Part shown: positions 1-8,151 of the stretch, one piece after another | Layout: every line of letters starts with the position of its first letter | Position numbering within the stretch: the first letter of the stretch is position 1 | Source of the DNA: Ferranicluibacter quercicola | GTDB lineage: Bacteria; Pseudomonadota; Alphaproteobacteria; Rhizobiales; Rhizobiaceae | Direction of reading: 5' to 3' | NCBI RefSeq assembly: GCF_021168455.1 | Contig: NZ_JAJOZR010000001.1 | Location: 372,001-436,000, forward strand | Length of the DNA: 64,000 bases | Position numbers and translations under genes: made by a program | Notes under the pieces: model-generated | Databases searched by the model: none | What the model saw: only the letters and a program-made list of their open reading frames with translations | Told to the model about the DNA's origin: nothing

Positions 1-1548
1 GTGCTCGACGACATGATGCCGGCCTATCGCTCGGTCTTCGATCTCGGCGAGCCTATCGTTCACGTGAACCGGGCAACCGAAATCGGCGGAAAATGGTTCG
101 AGAACCGCATTCGCCGGATCGGGTCCGATCGCGTCGCCTCCGTCTTCTCAGACGTGACGGCACGCAAGCTGGCGGAAGAGCGCCTGCTGAAGAGCGAGGC
201 GCACTGGCGTGGCCTGTTCGAGCAGCTCGAAGAAGGTTTCATCCTCGGAGAACTGATCCGCGATGCGGATGGGGACGTGATCGACTGGCGTTATATCGAG
301 GTCAACCGGGCCTGGGGCGAGCTGGTCGGCATGGCCCCGTCCTCGGCTGTCGGGCGAACGGTTCGCGACGTTTTCGGCGGCATCGAGGACGAGTGGATCT
401 CGGCATTTGCGCATGTCGTCCACGCCAACGAGCCGCTCGTTTTCGTGCGGGAGGTCGCCACGACCGGCCGGTGGTACGAAGGACATGCCCAGCCCGTCGA
501 TGAAGAACGTTTTGTCGTTCTCTTCGTGGAGGTCACCGAGCGACTGAAGCTGGAGGCCGAGCTGCGCGACCAGCAGCAGCAGCTCTCGACCATCATCGAC
601 ACCATGCCGGTCGGCGTGCTGCTTGCGGAGGCGCCGACGGGCCGGATCATTCTCCAGAACGAGCGATCGCAGCAATTGCTCGGCCACGACGCGACCGCCG
701 CACAATCGGTGGAGGAGTACGATATCTTCGTGGCGACCCATCACGATGGCTCACCGTTCGATCCGAACCACTATCCACTGGCCCGCATCATGGCCCGCGA
801 ATGCGACAGCGCCAAGGTCGAGGTGCTCTACCACCGCCCGGACGGCAGCAAGACCTGGATCTCGATCGTGGGCGAGGCGATCAAGGACCGTTCCGGAGAA
901 CTTACGGGCGCCGTCGTCGCGGTCACGGACATTTCGGACCGCAAGGTGGTCGAGGCCGAGAAGGAACTCATCAACCGGGAAATGGCGCACCGGCTGAAGA
1001 ATATGCTGGCGATGGTCCAGGCCATCGCCGCGCAGACGTTGCGTCCTGTCACCGAGCAGGCGCATGTGCGCACCTTCGAGAAACGGCTCCATGCGCTCAG
1101 TCGGGCGCACGACGTCCTGCTGCACGACAATCACGATGCCGCGCCGATCCAGGCGATCATGGCGACGACGCTCGAGAGCGTTGCACCGGCGGACCGGGTC
1201 GATCTGCGCGGTCCGCGAACGATCGTCGGCCCGAAGGGCGCGCTGTCACTGGCGCTTCTGCTGCACGAACTCGGCACCAATGCGGTCAAATACGGCGCGC
1301 TGTCGAACGTGCACGGCCGCGTTGCGATCGACTGGTTCATCGACGGGGAGGGCGCTGAGCGGGCTCTGCACATGACATGGCGGGAGACAGACGGGCCCCA
1401 CGTCACGCCGCCGGAGCGCAAGGGTTTCGGCACGAAGCTCCTGCGTATGGGCCTCGCCGGCGCTGGCGGCGTCGATGTCGACTACGCGCCGACCGGTCTG
1501 GTGGTGAAGATGAAGGCCCTGCTGACGCAGCTTCAACAGGCGGAGTAG
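1..1548 (+). CDS. HWE-family sensor histidine kinase, 5' truncated
   Basis: This is the C-terminal 515 residues of a PAS sensor kinase; the reading frame is open at the window edge and begins in the middle of a PAS domain, so the true start lies outside. Residues ~1-55 are the end of one PAS, ~65-175 and ~190-310 are two further PAS domains, and the kinase core follows. The HWE signature is visible: H330 in MAHRLKNMLAMVQAIA is the expected phosphoacceptor, HELGTNAVKYGALS is the N box, and MTWRETDGP carries the W-x-E motif. There is no transmembrane segment in the visible part, so it is probably cytosolic. HWE kinases often feed single-domain regulators or the general stress response; no partner is on this strand. 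It converges on the response regulator at 1685-2164. Confidence 0.9.
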   Translation: MLDDMMPAYRSVFDLGEPIVHVNRATEIGGKWFENRIRRIGSDRVASVFSDVTARKLAEERLLKSEAHWRGLFEQLEEGFILGELIRDADGDVIDWRYIEVNRAWGELVGMAPSSAVGRTVRDVFGGIEDEWISAFAHVVHANEPLVFVREVATTGRWYEGHAQPVDEERFVVLFVEVTERLKLEAELRDQQQQLSTIIDTMPVGVLLAEAPTGRIILQNERSQQLLGHDATAAQSVEEYDIFVATHHDGSPFDPNHYPLARIMARECDSAKVEVLYHRPDGSKTWISIVGEAIKDRSGELTGAVVAVTDISDRKVVEAEKELINREMAHRLKNMLAMVQAIAAQTLRPVTEQAHVRTFEKRLHALSRAHDVLLHDNHDAAPIQAIMATTLESVAPADRVDLRGPRTIVGPKGALSLALLLHELGTNAVKYGALSNVHGRVAIDWFIDGEGAERALHMTWRETDGPHVTPPERKGFGTKLLRMGLAGAGGVDVDYAPTGLVVKMKALLTQLQQAE

Positions 1549-1684
1549 ACCGCCCGTCTGCGTCGCAAGGTGCATGTCGCGGAAGCGGATCCGCCGGTTT
1601 TACCCGTGCCTTCGAAAGTCACGACGGTTTCTCGGGCGATACACCGGCAACGACGTCTCACAAACCGACCGGGAGTGAGTATCC

Positions 1685-2164
1685 CTACCGTTCCATCTGA
1701 GACCGCGACGACCAGATCTCACGCACCGCTGGCGCGGCCACGAAACTCGATGGCTGGCTGGATGCCGGCGGCGGGTCTGCGATGCCTTCGCCAAGATAGT
1801 TCAGCGCCGACAGAAAGCCGCTGCGCGAAAAGGGCTTGGCGATGACGCCGTGTGCGCCGGAGAAATCTTCCGGGATTTTCTTCGGGTTAGCAGTCACGAA
1901 GACGATCACGGCGGAAGGCCACCGGTCCTGTATCAGCTTCGAGACGTCGAGCCCGTTGGTGCCGCGGGCAAGCTGCATGTCGACCAATGCCAGATCCGGC
2001 ACCGGTTCGGTCGCCATCGCCTCGACCTCGTAGAGAGACGCGGCTTCCCCAACCACGCTGTGGCCAGCTTCCTCGACCATCATTTCGACGTCCATGGCCA
2101 GCAGAGGTTCGTCCTCGACGATGAGAACCTGAAGGGCCTTGAAGACCGAGGGGGAGGGGGTCAT
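1685..2164 (-). CDS. Single-domain response regulator
   Basis: The protein has 159 residues and consists of a receiver domain without a DNA-binding output. The acidic pocket VEDEP lies near residues 16-20, the phosphoacceptor is D62 in LALVDMQL, the switch residue is T91 and the conserved lysine is K110 in AKPF. I placed the start at the ATG that overlaps the stop of the LOV kinase gene (ATGA, 2161-2164), which makes the pair translationally coupled and implies it is the kinase's direct partner. A longer in-frame start upstream would run into the kinase gene and is unlikely. Stand-alone receivers of this kind in alphaproteobacteria relay phosphate or act as sinks; the target cannot be read from the sequence. 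Confidence 0.88.
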   Translation of the reverse strand: MTPSPSVFKALQVLIVEDEPLLAMDVEMMVEEAGHSVVGEAASLYEVEAMATEPVPDLALVDMQLARGTNGLDVSKLIQDRWPSAVIVFVTANPKKIPEDFSGAHGVIAKPFSRSGFLSALNYLGEGIADPPPASSQPSSFVAAPAVREIWSSRSQMER

Positions 2165-3267
2165 GATGTCTGCTCCATTTCGGGTATGCGCAACGTCACG
2201 CGGGTGCCTGTGGGCAAGCGGTCCCATGCGACGGTCGTGCCGCTTTGCGGTGACAGGCGTTTGATCAGGGCGTGGCCGAGACCGCTGGATGCGGGGTCCA
2301 TCACCAGTCCCACGCCGTCATCCTCGATCGAGAGCGTGGCCTCCTCACCCTCCCGCGTTGCGATGATCGACACCGATCCGGCGCGGTTCTCGCGCAGGCC
2401 ATGCTTGATGGCGTTGGTCAGAACTTCGTTCAGGATCAGCCCGAGGGCCGATGCGTGCTCGGAGCGCACCTCGATCGGCTCGATATCGCATTTCAGCCGG
2501 ATATTGCTGCGCCCGCTGGCGCCGATTACGTCCGACGCAAGATTTGCGGCAAAGGCTGCAACGTCGAAGCGCGTCACGTCGTCTGCCTGATAGAGCCGAC
2601 GATGAACGGTTGCGAGCGCGTCGATCCGCTCCATCATCGTTTCCAGCTTCACCCGAATGTCGGCATCGTCGATCGCGCGGACCTGCAGCCGCAACAGGGC
2701 GCCGATCATGGTGAGGTTGTTCTTGACGCGGTGATCGACCTCGTGAAGCAGCAGCGTCTTGGCTTCCAGCGCCTTTTCCAGGTCTGCCGTTCGGCGGCGG
2801 ACCTCGCTGTCGACGGCCGCTTTCTGCGCAGCGATCATCTCCTGCGCCATCACCCGATCCGTCACGTCGAGCTGCGATGCGAAGAAGAACTGAACGTCCC
2901 CGCTCTTGCCACGGACCGGGCTGAGGAAAAGAGCGTTCCAGAACGTAGAGCCATCCTTGCGATAGTTCAGAAGGTCGATGTGAATGCTCTCCTCCGCCTC
3001 GATGGCGGTGTGGATTTTCGCAACACTGGCCTTGTCGGTATCGGCGCCCTGAAGGAACCGGCAATTTTGGCCGATGACTTCTTCCCGGTCATAGCCCGTC
3101 AGGTTCTGAAAGGCTTCGTTACAGAAGACGATGGGATTGTCGCGTTGCGCAGGATCCGTGATGACCATTGCCATACGGGTCGCACGAACGGCTGCAGCGA
3201 AGGGGTCACCCCGGCCATGCTCGTAATCGAGGATCTCCGTCAGATGCCAATCATCTTTCTGGCTCAT
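2161..3267 (-). CDS. LOV-domain (blue-light) histidine kinase
   Basis: The protein has 368 residues with an N-terminal LOV domain (~25-140) and a HisKA_2/HATPase core (~170-365). The flavin-adduct motif GQNCRFLQG is intact with the reactive cysteine at C69, and the end of the domain has FFFASQLDVTDR with the glutamine expected next to the flavin. The kinase part has HEVDHRVKNNL with H179 as likely phosphoacceptor, and an N box NEVLTNAIKHG. The architecture and the position of the cysteine resemble the LOV histidine kinases described in Brucella and other alphaproteobacteria. The ATG at 3267 is chosen because GGAG precedes it by 7 bases and the longer form adds nothing conserved. It is coupled to the receiver gene downstream. 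Light control of a cellular response is inferred from the family. Confidence 0.92.
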   Translation of the reverse strand: MSQKDDWHLTEILDYEHGRGDPFAAAVRATRMAMVITDPAQRDNPIVFCNEAFQNLTGYDREEVIGQNCRFLQGADTDKASVAKIHTAIEAEESIHIDLLNYRKDGSTFWNALFLSPVRGKSGDVQFFFASQLDVTDRVMAQEMIAAQKAAVDSEVRRRTADLEKALEAKTLLLHEVDHRVKNNLTMIGALLRLQVRAIDDADIRVKLETMMERIDALATVHRRLYQADDVTRFDVAAFAANLASDVIGASGRSNIRLKCDIEPIEVRSEHASALGLILNEVLTNAIKHGLRENRAGSVSIIATREGEEATLSIEDDGVGLVMDPASSGLGHALIKRLSPQSGTTVAWDRLPTGTRVTLRIPEMEQTS

Positions 3268-3392
3268 GCGTACTCCAGGCGCCGAAAAAGAGGCAATTAC
3301 GACGGTCACTTACAATGCCATATCGCGCCGTTTGTTCCGATGCGATGCGGCCTGTCGGTCGAGCTGCGTGTATTTACCGCTCACAGCGCACT

Positions 3393-3665
3393 CTACGCGT
3401 CCGGACTGTGATTGGATCTGAACGGTCTCGGTCGATAACCTCTTTGTCGTTTCTGTCGGGCGACCTGCAGAAAAAGGGCGAGGGCCGCCGCCTCGTCTTC
3501 GAACAGGTGGATTTTCTCGCGCCCTGTCGTGCCGATACGCCCCCAGCGGCGGACGAGCGAGGCCTGGCCGAACAAAGACGGCTCGATCGACAGGGCGTAG
3601 AACCGGGCCATGTTTTTCGATGGCTGGGTCCGTTCGATATAGAGATAGGTGGGGTGCGGGTTCAT
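3393..3665 (-). CDS. Small WGR-domain protein
   Basis: The protein has 90 residues and consists essentially of one WGR domain: the motif RRWGRIGTTGRE is followed by a helix rich in alanine and leucine. WGR domains occur in PARPs and in many small bacterial proteins and are thought to bind nucleic acids, but the role of the stand-alone forms is unknown. I took the ATG at 3665, which begins just before the first beta strand (TYLYIER); an in-frame start 12 codons upstream is possible. It lies between the LOV kinase and the GntR regulator on the same strand, with no sign of shared function. Confidence 0.75.
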   Translation of the reverse strand: MNPHPTYLYIERTQPSKNMARFYALSIEPSLFGQASLVRRWGRIGTTGREKIHLFEDEAAALALFLQVARQKRQRGYRPRPFRSNHSPDA

Positions 3666-3733
3666 GCAGCGAGAATCGCCCGTGGCGACAGACGCGTCCA
3701 ACCAAACTTATGAATCGATCAAGGATGTCCGAT

Positions 3734-4660
3734 TCACGCGGGTGATGCATCCGGGCCCACTGGCACCTTCATGCGCAGGTCGATCGAGCGCAACAGGTTG
3801 GACCGCGCGGTTTTGAGGTGCTGGCGGCAGGCGCGATCGATCGCCCTCACGTCGCGGCGCAGCAGGGCCTCGATATAAGCGAGATGCTCGGTCAGCGCGG
3901 TGAAGGTCCGCTGTTTTTCGTCTTCGGCGTCCCATTGGGCGTTGTAGTGGAACAGCATCGAGATGATGTCGTAGAAATCCTTGATGAACCGGTTGTCCGC
4001 CGTCTCATGGACGGTGCGGTGCAGGCGTTCGTCCAGATCGGGAAAACGGCCGTAGTCGGTGTCGACGCTTTCAAGCAGGGCCCGGTGTTCCGCCTCGATC
4101 GTCCGCATGCGCCGCCAGGGCGCGGACTCCTCGGGCAGTTCGATGAAACTGCGCGCGGCGCGCAGTTCGAACATTTCCCGCACCTCGTAGATCTCGTTCG
4201 CAAAAGCCGGCGTGACGCCCTTGAAGAGCCAGGCACTGTTCGGGCGCCGCTCGATGAGGCCGAAATGCTGGAAATGCGGCAGATGTTCGCGGATGATCGT
4301 GGTCGAGGTGCCGAACTGTCGGGCCAGCTCCGCAGCCGTGAGAAGATGACCGGGGCCGATATGGCCGTCGAGGATCCATTCCAGAAAACGCCGTTCGACG
4401 GTGGCGCTGGTCGATACGGTCTGCATGTCGGGAAAGGCATCGTCCGGCTCGGGATGGCGCGCCAGACGGCGGGCGCCTTCTTCGCGACGCAGAATGCCTG
4501 CGGTCTCCAGCCCCGCCATGACCGTGCGGATCGTGGTGCGGCTGACGGCAAGGGCCTGCGAAAGCTCGTTCTCGGAGGGCATTTCGGCGCCCAGCGGCAG
4601 GCTCCCGCACATCGCGAGGCAGCCGTTGTAACTCCGCTTGTAGACGGCATTCCCCTTCAT
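3734..4660 (-). CDS. GntR/FCD regulator with two winged-helix domains
   Basis: The protein has 308 residues. A first GntR-type winged helix covers residues ~20-70 (PSENELSQALAVSRTTIRT, then AGILRREEG) and a second follows at ~90-145 (TAAELARQFGTSTTIIREHL, then FGLIERRP), before an all-helical FCD ligand domain (~155-295). Most FadR-class regulators have one winged helix, so the duplication is unusual. The ATG at 4660 is chosen because GGAGGAG stands just upstream. The gene is divergent from the sugar-acid operon, and an 8-bp inverted repeat lies in the shared intergenic region, so it most likely represses that operon and itself and is relieved by a sugar-acid ligand. That ligand is inferred, not seen. 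Confidence 0.88.
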   Translation of the reverse strand: MKGNAVYKRSYNGCLAMCGSLPLGAEMPSENELSQALAVSRTTIRTVMAGLETAGILRREEGARRLARHPEPDDAFPDMQTVSTSATVERRFLEWILDGHIGPGHLLTAAELARQFGTSTTIIREHLPHFQHFGLIERRPNSAWLFKGVTPAFANEIYEVREMFELRAARSFIELPEESAPWRRMRTIEAEHRALLESVDTDYGRFPDLDERLHRTVHETADNRFIKDFYDIISMLFHYNAQWDAEDEKQRTFTALTEHLAYIEALLRRDVRAIDRACRQHLKTARSNLLRSIDLRMKVPVGPDASPA

Positions 4661-4700
4661 TCCAAACTCCTCCCGGCCGGTCCCCATGTCGGCGCCTTCC

Positions 4701-4722
4701 TGTTTATTGCATAAAATAAACA
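4701..4722. promoter_or_regulatory. Putative operator of the GntR regulator
   Basis: A perfect inverted repeat, TGTTTATT-N6-AATAAACA, lies in the AT-rich region between the divergent gntR gene and the sugar-acid operon. Its position and symmetry suit a dimeric repressor controlling both directions. GntR/FCD sites are more often short TGGT..ACCA types, so assignment to this regulator rests on location. Confidence 0.6.
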
Positions 4723-4732
4723 AAATAAAGCA

Positions 4733-4762
4733 TTGCGGGTCAGTTTGTTTTTTGTATATAAA
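4733..4762 (+). promoter_or_regulatory. Possible promoter of the sugar-acid operon
   Basis: TTGCGG (4733-4738) and TATAAA (4757-4762) are separated by 18 bases and sit 10-40 bases downstream of the inverted repeat. The -35 match is poor, so this is a weak assignment. Confidence 0.3.
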
Positions 4763-4794
4763 ACGCAAGGGAGAGGCTGAGGAGGATCGAACGC

Positions 4795-4869
4795 ATGACC
4801 CATTTTAAAAGCCAGAGAACCGCGCGCTCCAAGCCTTCGGTTGCCCGCGCGCCAGAGCTTAGCGCATGA
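4795..4869 (+). CDS. 24-codon leader ORF coupled to uxaB
   Basis: An ATG follows an AGGAGG ribosome-binding site with a 9-base spacer (4780-4785), the best such site in this operon. It opens a 24-codon frame rich in Arg, Lys, Ser and Ala, whose TGA overlaps the uxaB start codon as ATGA. The uxaB start itself has no good ribosome-binding site, so ribosomes finishing this leader probably reinitiate on uxaB. I do not recognise the peptide (it begins MTHFKSQRTAR). It may be a mere coupling device, a regulatory leader, or a coincidence. Confidence 0.5.
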   Translation: MTHFKSQRTARSKPSVARAPELSA

Positions 4870-6020
4870 GCACGCGCATCCTTCAGTTCGGAACCAGCCG
4901 GTTCCTGCAGGCGCATGTCGATCTCTTCGTTCACGAGGCGCGCGAAGCCGGTCAGGCCATCGGTCCCATCACCATCGTGCAGGTTTCGGGCTCTGCGGAA
5001 CGCGCCGGTCGCGTGGCCGCCTTCGGACATCCGCAAGGCTATCCGGTGGTCATTCGCGGTCTCGAGGCGGGTCGCCAGGTCGAGCGCCGGATCGCCGTGA
5101 CATCGGTCGATGGCGGCCTCTCCGCGCAGGCCGATTGGGCCAGATTGACGGCGCTGTTTGCAAGCGACACCGGTTTCGTCGTCTCCAATACCGGTGATCG
5201 TGGATACGAAGTCTCGGACGACGATCGAAGCGACGCGCTGTTTTCCGGCTGTGTCCCGTCCTCGTTCGTCGGCAAGCTGACGGCCCTGCTTTTTCATCGC
5301 TGGCAGGCGCAGGGCGGTCCGTTGACCGTGCTGCCTTGCGAGCTTCTGAACCGCAACGGCGACATTCTGCAGCAAGCCGTTCTTTCGCTTGCAGCCGAGG
5401 CCGGCGCGGATGAGGCCTTCCTGCACTATCTGGAAACCGAGGTTCTCTTCGCCAACACGCTCGTGGACCGCATCGTCTCCGAGCCGATCGAGCCGGTTGG
5501 CGCTGTGGCCGAGCCCTACGCGCTCTGGGCGATCGAGGCGAAGCCGGGGCTGGCGCTTCCCTTCGATCATCCATCCGTCGTCCTGACCGACGATCTCGAG
5601 CCCTATGAGCGGCTGAAGCTGCACATCCTCAATCTCGGGCACACGCTCCTCGCCGACATCTGGCTGCGCGAGAGTCGTGCCGCGAACGAGACGGTGCGGG
5701 CCCTGTTGCAGGATGCGACCGTGCGCGAGCGGCTGCTGGCCGTCTACCGGCAGGAGGTCGTGCCGGGCTTTGCAGCCCATGGCATGGCCGAGGACGCGAA
5801 GGCCTATGTGGACGTGACGCTGGAGCGGTTCGACAATCCGTTTCTCGACCACCGCGTGGCAGACATCGCCCAGAACCACGGCGTCAAGATCGAGCGGCGG
5901 ATCGCCGCGTTTCTCGACTGGGTCGCCACGACAGGTACCACGCCGGCGGCCCCGATCCTTCGCAGCGTTATCGCCGGGCAGGCCGTGGCGACACCTCATA
6001 CGGAGAGGGCAAAGGCATGA
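4866..6020 (+). CDS. uxaB: Tagaturonate/fructuronate reductase family (UxaB-like)
   Basis: The 384-residue protein belongs to the long-chain mannitol dehydrogenase family. It opens with RILQFGTSRFLQAHVDLFV, the NAD-binding start of this family, and has the catalytic-lysine segment LKLHILNLGHT with K251. UxaB reduces D-tagaturonate to D-altronate with NADH in the cytoplasm. I favour altronate rather than mannonate as product because the same operon carries a UxaA-type altronate dehydratase and an LgoD-type dehydrogenase that would supply tagaturonate. The start is fixed by the conserved N-terminus and overlaps a leader ORF; the stop overlaps the next gene by ATGA. A fructuronate reductase cannot be excluded from sequence alone. 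Confidence 0.8.
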   Translation: MSTRILQFGTSRFLQAHVDLFVHEAREAGQAIGPITIVQVSGSAERAGRVAAFGHPQGYPVVIRGLEAGRQVERRIAVTSVDGGLSAQADWARLTALFASDTGFVVSNTGDRGYEVSDDDRSDALFSGCVPSSFVGKLTALLFHRWQAQGGPLTVLPCELLNRNGDILQQAVLSLAAEAGADEAFLHYLETEVLFANTLVDRIVSEPIEPVGAVAEPYALWAIEAKPGLALPFDHPSVVLTDDLEPYERLKLHILNLGHTLLADIWLRESRAANETVRALLQDATVRERLLAVYRQEVVPGFAAHGMAEDAKAYVDVTLERFDNPFLDHRVADIAQNHGVKIERRIAAFLDWVATTGTTPAAPILRSVIAGQAVATPHTERAKA

Positions 6021-6700
6021 CCTATACGTTCGATTTCTCCGCGCTTCTGCCGTATTGGCCGGATTTCCTCTGGGGCGCGGTTCTGACGCTGCAGCTGTCC
6101 GCCGTCGCGACGGTTGCCGGCTTCATCGTCGGCACCCTCTGTGCCATCGGTCGGGCCGACGGCTCGCCGGTCGTCAAGGCGATCGTCGCCGCCTATGTCG
6201 AGGTGATCCGCAACACGCCGCTGCTGGTGCAGGTCTTCATCATCTATTTCGGCATCGCCACGCTCGGCATCCGCGTCTCCGCCAATCTCGCGGCCATGAT
6301 CGCGCTGACCGTCAATGTCGGGGCCTATACCTGCGAGATCGTGCGCGCCGGCCTCCAGTCCATCCACCGCTCGCAGGTCGAGGCGGCGGAGTGTCTCGGG
6401 CTCTCGAAACCGCAGATCTACTGGCACGTGATCGTCCGCCCGGCCATCGAGCGGGTCTATCCGTCTCTGACCAGCCAGTACGTGCTGCTGATGCTCGCAT
6501 CCTCGATCACCTCGCAGATTTCCGCCGAAGAGCTGACCGCCGTTGCCAACCGCATCCAGTCGGGCACCTTCCGCGCGTTCGAGACCTACATCGTCGTCGG
6601 TATCATCTATCTCGTCCTGTCCTTCGTGATGCGCGGTGCCTTCTCCGCCTTCGCCCAGGCAGCCTTTACCCGCCGGCGCAAGCTCGGCACGACATTGTGA
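6017..6700 (+). CDS. PAAT-type ABC transporter permease
   Basis: The 227-residue inner-membrane protein is of the HisM/GlnP type. It has about five hydrophobic segments, the N-terminal start LTLQLSAVATVAGFIVGTL, the conserved VIRNTPLLVQVFIIYFG, and the EAA loop (EAAECLGLSKPQIYWHVI) that contacts the ATPase. The start overlaps uxaB (ATGA), so transport and catabolism are co-translated. It would pair with the second permease, the ATPase and the binding protein downstream. The family mainly imports polar amino acids and opines; in this context a sugar acid is more likely, which is an inference. Confidence 0.9.
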   Translation: MTYTFDFSALLPYWPDFLWGAVLTLQLSAVATVAGFIVGTLCAIGRADGSPVVKAIVAAYVEVIRNTPLLVQVFIIYFGIATLGIRVSANLAAMIALTVNVGAYTCEIVRAGLQSIHRSQVEAAECLGLSKPQIYWHVIVRPAIERVYPSLTSQYVLLMLASSITSQISAEELTAVANRIQSGTFRAFETYIVVGIIYLVLSFVMRGAFSAFAQAAFTRRRKLGTTL

Positions 6701-6709
6701 GGCGACCCT

Positions 6710-7372
6710 GTGATGACGACCCCCACATTCAGCCTGCTCCACGTCGAATTCCTGGCATGGGCCGCTCTCTGGACGCTCGGCCTCTCTGCCATCGCCTTCA
6801 TCGGCGGCGGTCTGCTCGGCTTCGGCGTCATGCTGGCCCGCATCGGGCCGTCGAACATCCTGCGGCGGGCGGCCAGCACCTACATCCAGATCGTGCAGGG
6901 CACGCCGCTGCTGATCCTTCTGTTTCTCATATATTACGGCATCGCCATCTTTGCCGGTCCCGGTTTTCCCGCCATCCTCGCGGCGGGCGCGGGCCTGACC
7001 ATCTACGCCTCCGGCTTCCTCGCCGAAATCTGGCGCGGTTGCATCGAGGCCGTGCCGAAGACCCAGTGGGAGGCTGCCGAATGTCTGGCGCTCACACGCT
7101 GGCAGCGCATGACGCGGGTCATCCTGCCGCAGGCGCTGCGCATCGCGACGCCACCCACGGTCGGTTTCCTCGTGCAGATCGTGAAGAACACGTCGCTCGC
7201 CTCGGTCATCGGCTTTATCGAGCTCGCCCAGGCCGGCAAGCTCATCAACAACTCCATTTTCGAACCCTTCACCGTCTTCATGGTGGTGGCAGCGTTCTAC
7301 TTTGCGATCTGCTTCCCGTTGTCCATGTGGAGCCGGAAGCTTGAAAGGAAGCTCAATGTCGCCGGTCGTTAA
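6710..7372 (+). CDS. PAAT-type ABC transporter permease
   Basis: This second permease of the transporter has 220 residues (219 from the ATG at 6713 rather than the GTG at 6710). It carries the family motif YIQIVQGTPLLILLFLIYYG, the EAA loop (EAAECLALTRWQRMTRVI), and PPTVGFLVQIVKNTSLASVIG near the C-terminus. Unequal permease pairs that form a heterodimer are usual in this family. Its last codons overlap the ATPase gene by 17 bases. Confidence 0.9.
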   Translation: MMTTPTFSLLHVEFLAWAALWTLGLSAIAFIGGGLLGFGVMLARIGPSNILRRAASTYIQIVQGTPLLILLFLIYYGIAIFAGPGFPAILAAGAGLTIYASGFLAEIWRGCIEAVPKTQWEAAECLALTRWQRMTRVILPQALRIATPPTVGFLVQIVKNTSLASVIGFIELAQAGKLINNSIFEPFTVFMVVAAFYFAICFPLSMWSRKLERKLNVAGR

Positions 7373-8084
7373 GCTCAACAACGTTCACAAGTATTTCGGG
7401 GCTCTCAAGGTTCTGGAAGGCGTATCCTTCGAGGTCGAGCGCGGCGGCGTGGCCGCGGTCATCGGCCAGTCCGGTTCGGGCAAGTCCACGGCGCTGCGCT
7501 GCATCAACGCGCTGGAGACCATCGAGGACGGCACGATCGAGGTCTGCGGCCATGCCGTCGGCGACCCGAAACTCGACCGCCGAGCGCTCCGCCGCGATGT
7601 CGGCATCGTGTTCCAGAGCTACAATCTCTTCCCCCACCTGACGGTGGAGCAGAACATCATGCTGGCGCCGACCTGTGTGAAGTCGATCGGCAAGAGCGAA
7701 GCGCGCGAACTCGCGCGGGATGTGCTGGCGCAGGTCGGACTGTCGGAAAAGGCGCAGCAATATCCCGAGCAGCTCTCGGGCGGCCAACAGCAGCGCGTGG
7801 CCATCGCACGGTCGCTCGCCATGCAGCCGAAGCTGATGCTGTTCGACGAGGTCACCTCGGCACTCGATCCTCAGCTGACGGGCGAGGTCCTGAAGGTCAT
7901 GGAGGATCTGGCGCGCGGCGGCATGACTATGATCCTCGTCACCCATGAAATGGCATTCGCCCGAAAGGTCGCAAGCCAGGTCATCTACATGCACAAGGGC
8001 CAGGTCTGGGAGACCGGGCCCGGCTCCATGCTCGACGCCCCGAAGACGCCGGAACTGGCGAACTTCGTCGGCAGCGGCCTCTGA
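7356..8084 (+). CDS. PAAT-type ABC transporter ATP-binding protein
   Basis: The protein has 242 residues and is a complete nucleotide-binding domain close to GlnQ/HisP. Walker A is GQSGSGKST, the Q loop is in FQSYNLFPHLT, the signature is LSGGQQQRVAIARSLA, Walker B is LMLFDEVTSALDP and the H switch is VTHEMAFAR. The start at 7356 is preferred because AGGAAG precedes it and the conserved VVKLNNVHKYFG follows at once; a longer frame runs back into the permease gene. It energises import by the two preceding permeases. Confidence 0.92.
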   Translation: MSPVVKLNNVHKYFGALKVLEGVSFEVERGGVAAVIGQSGSGKSTALRCINALETIEDGTIEVCGHAVGDPKLDRRALRRDVGIVFQSYNLFPHLTVEQNIMLAPTCVKSIGKSEARELARDVLAQVGLSEKAQQYPEQLSGGQQQRVAIARSLAMQPKLMLFDEVTSALDPQLTGEVLKVMEDLARGGMTMILVTHEMAFARKVASQVIYMHKGQVWETGPGSMLDAPKTPELANFVGSGL

Positions 8085-8151
8085 CGCGCGCGACGTGCCT
8101 CACAACAAGCGCACGCAAATGCGCTACAGTCTTTCAACCGGGAGGAATACC

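Noticed and set aside
4740..7381. Minus-strand frames of 419 and 461 codons opposite uxaB and the permeases
   Set aside because: Compositional shadows; the plus-strand genes have conserved motifs and overlapping starts and stops.
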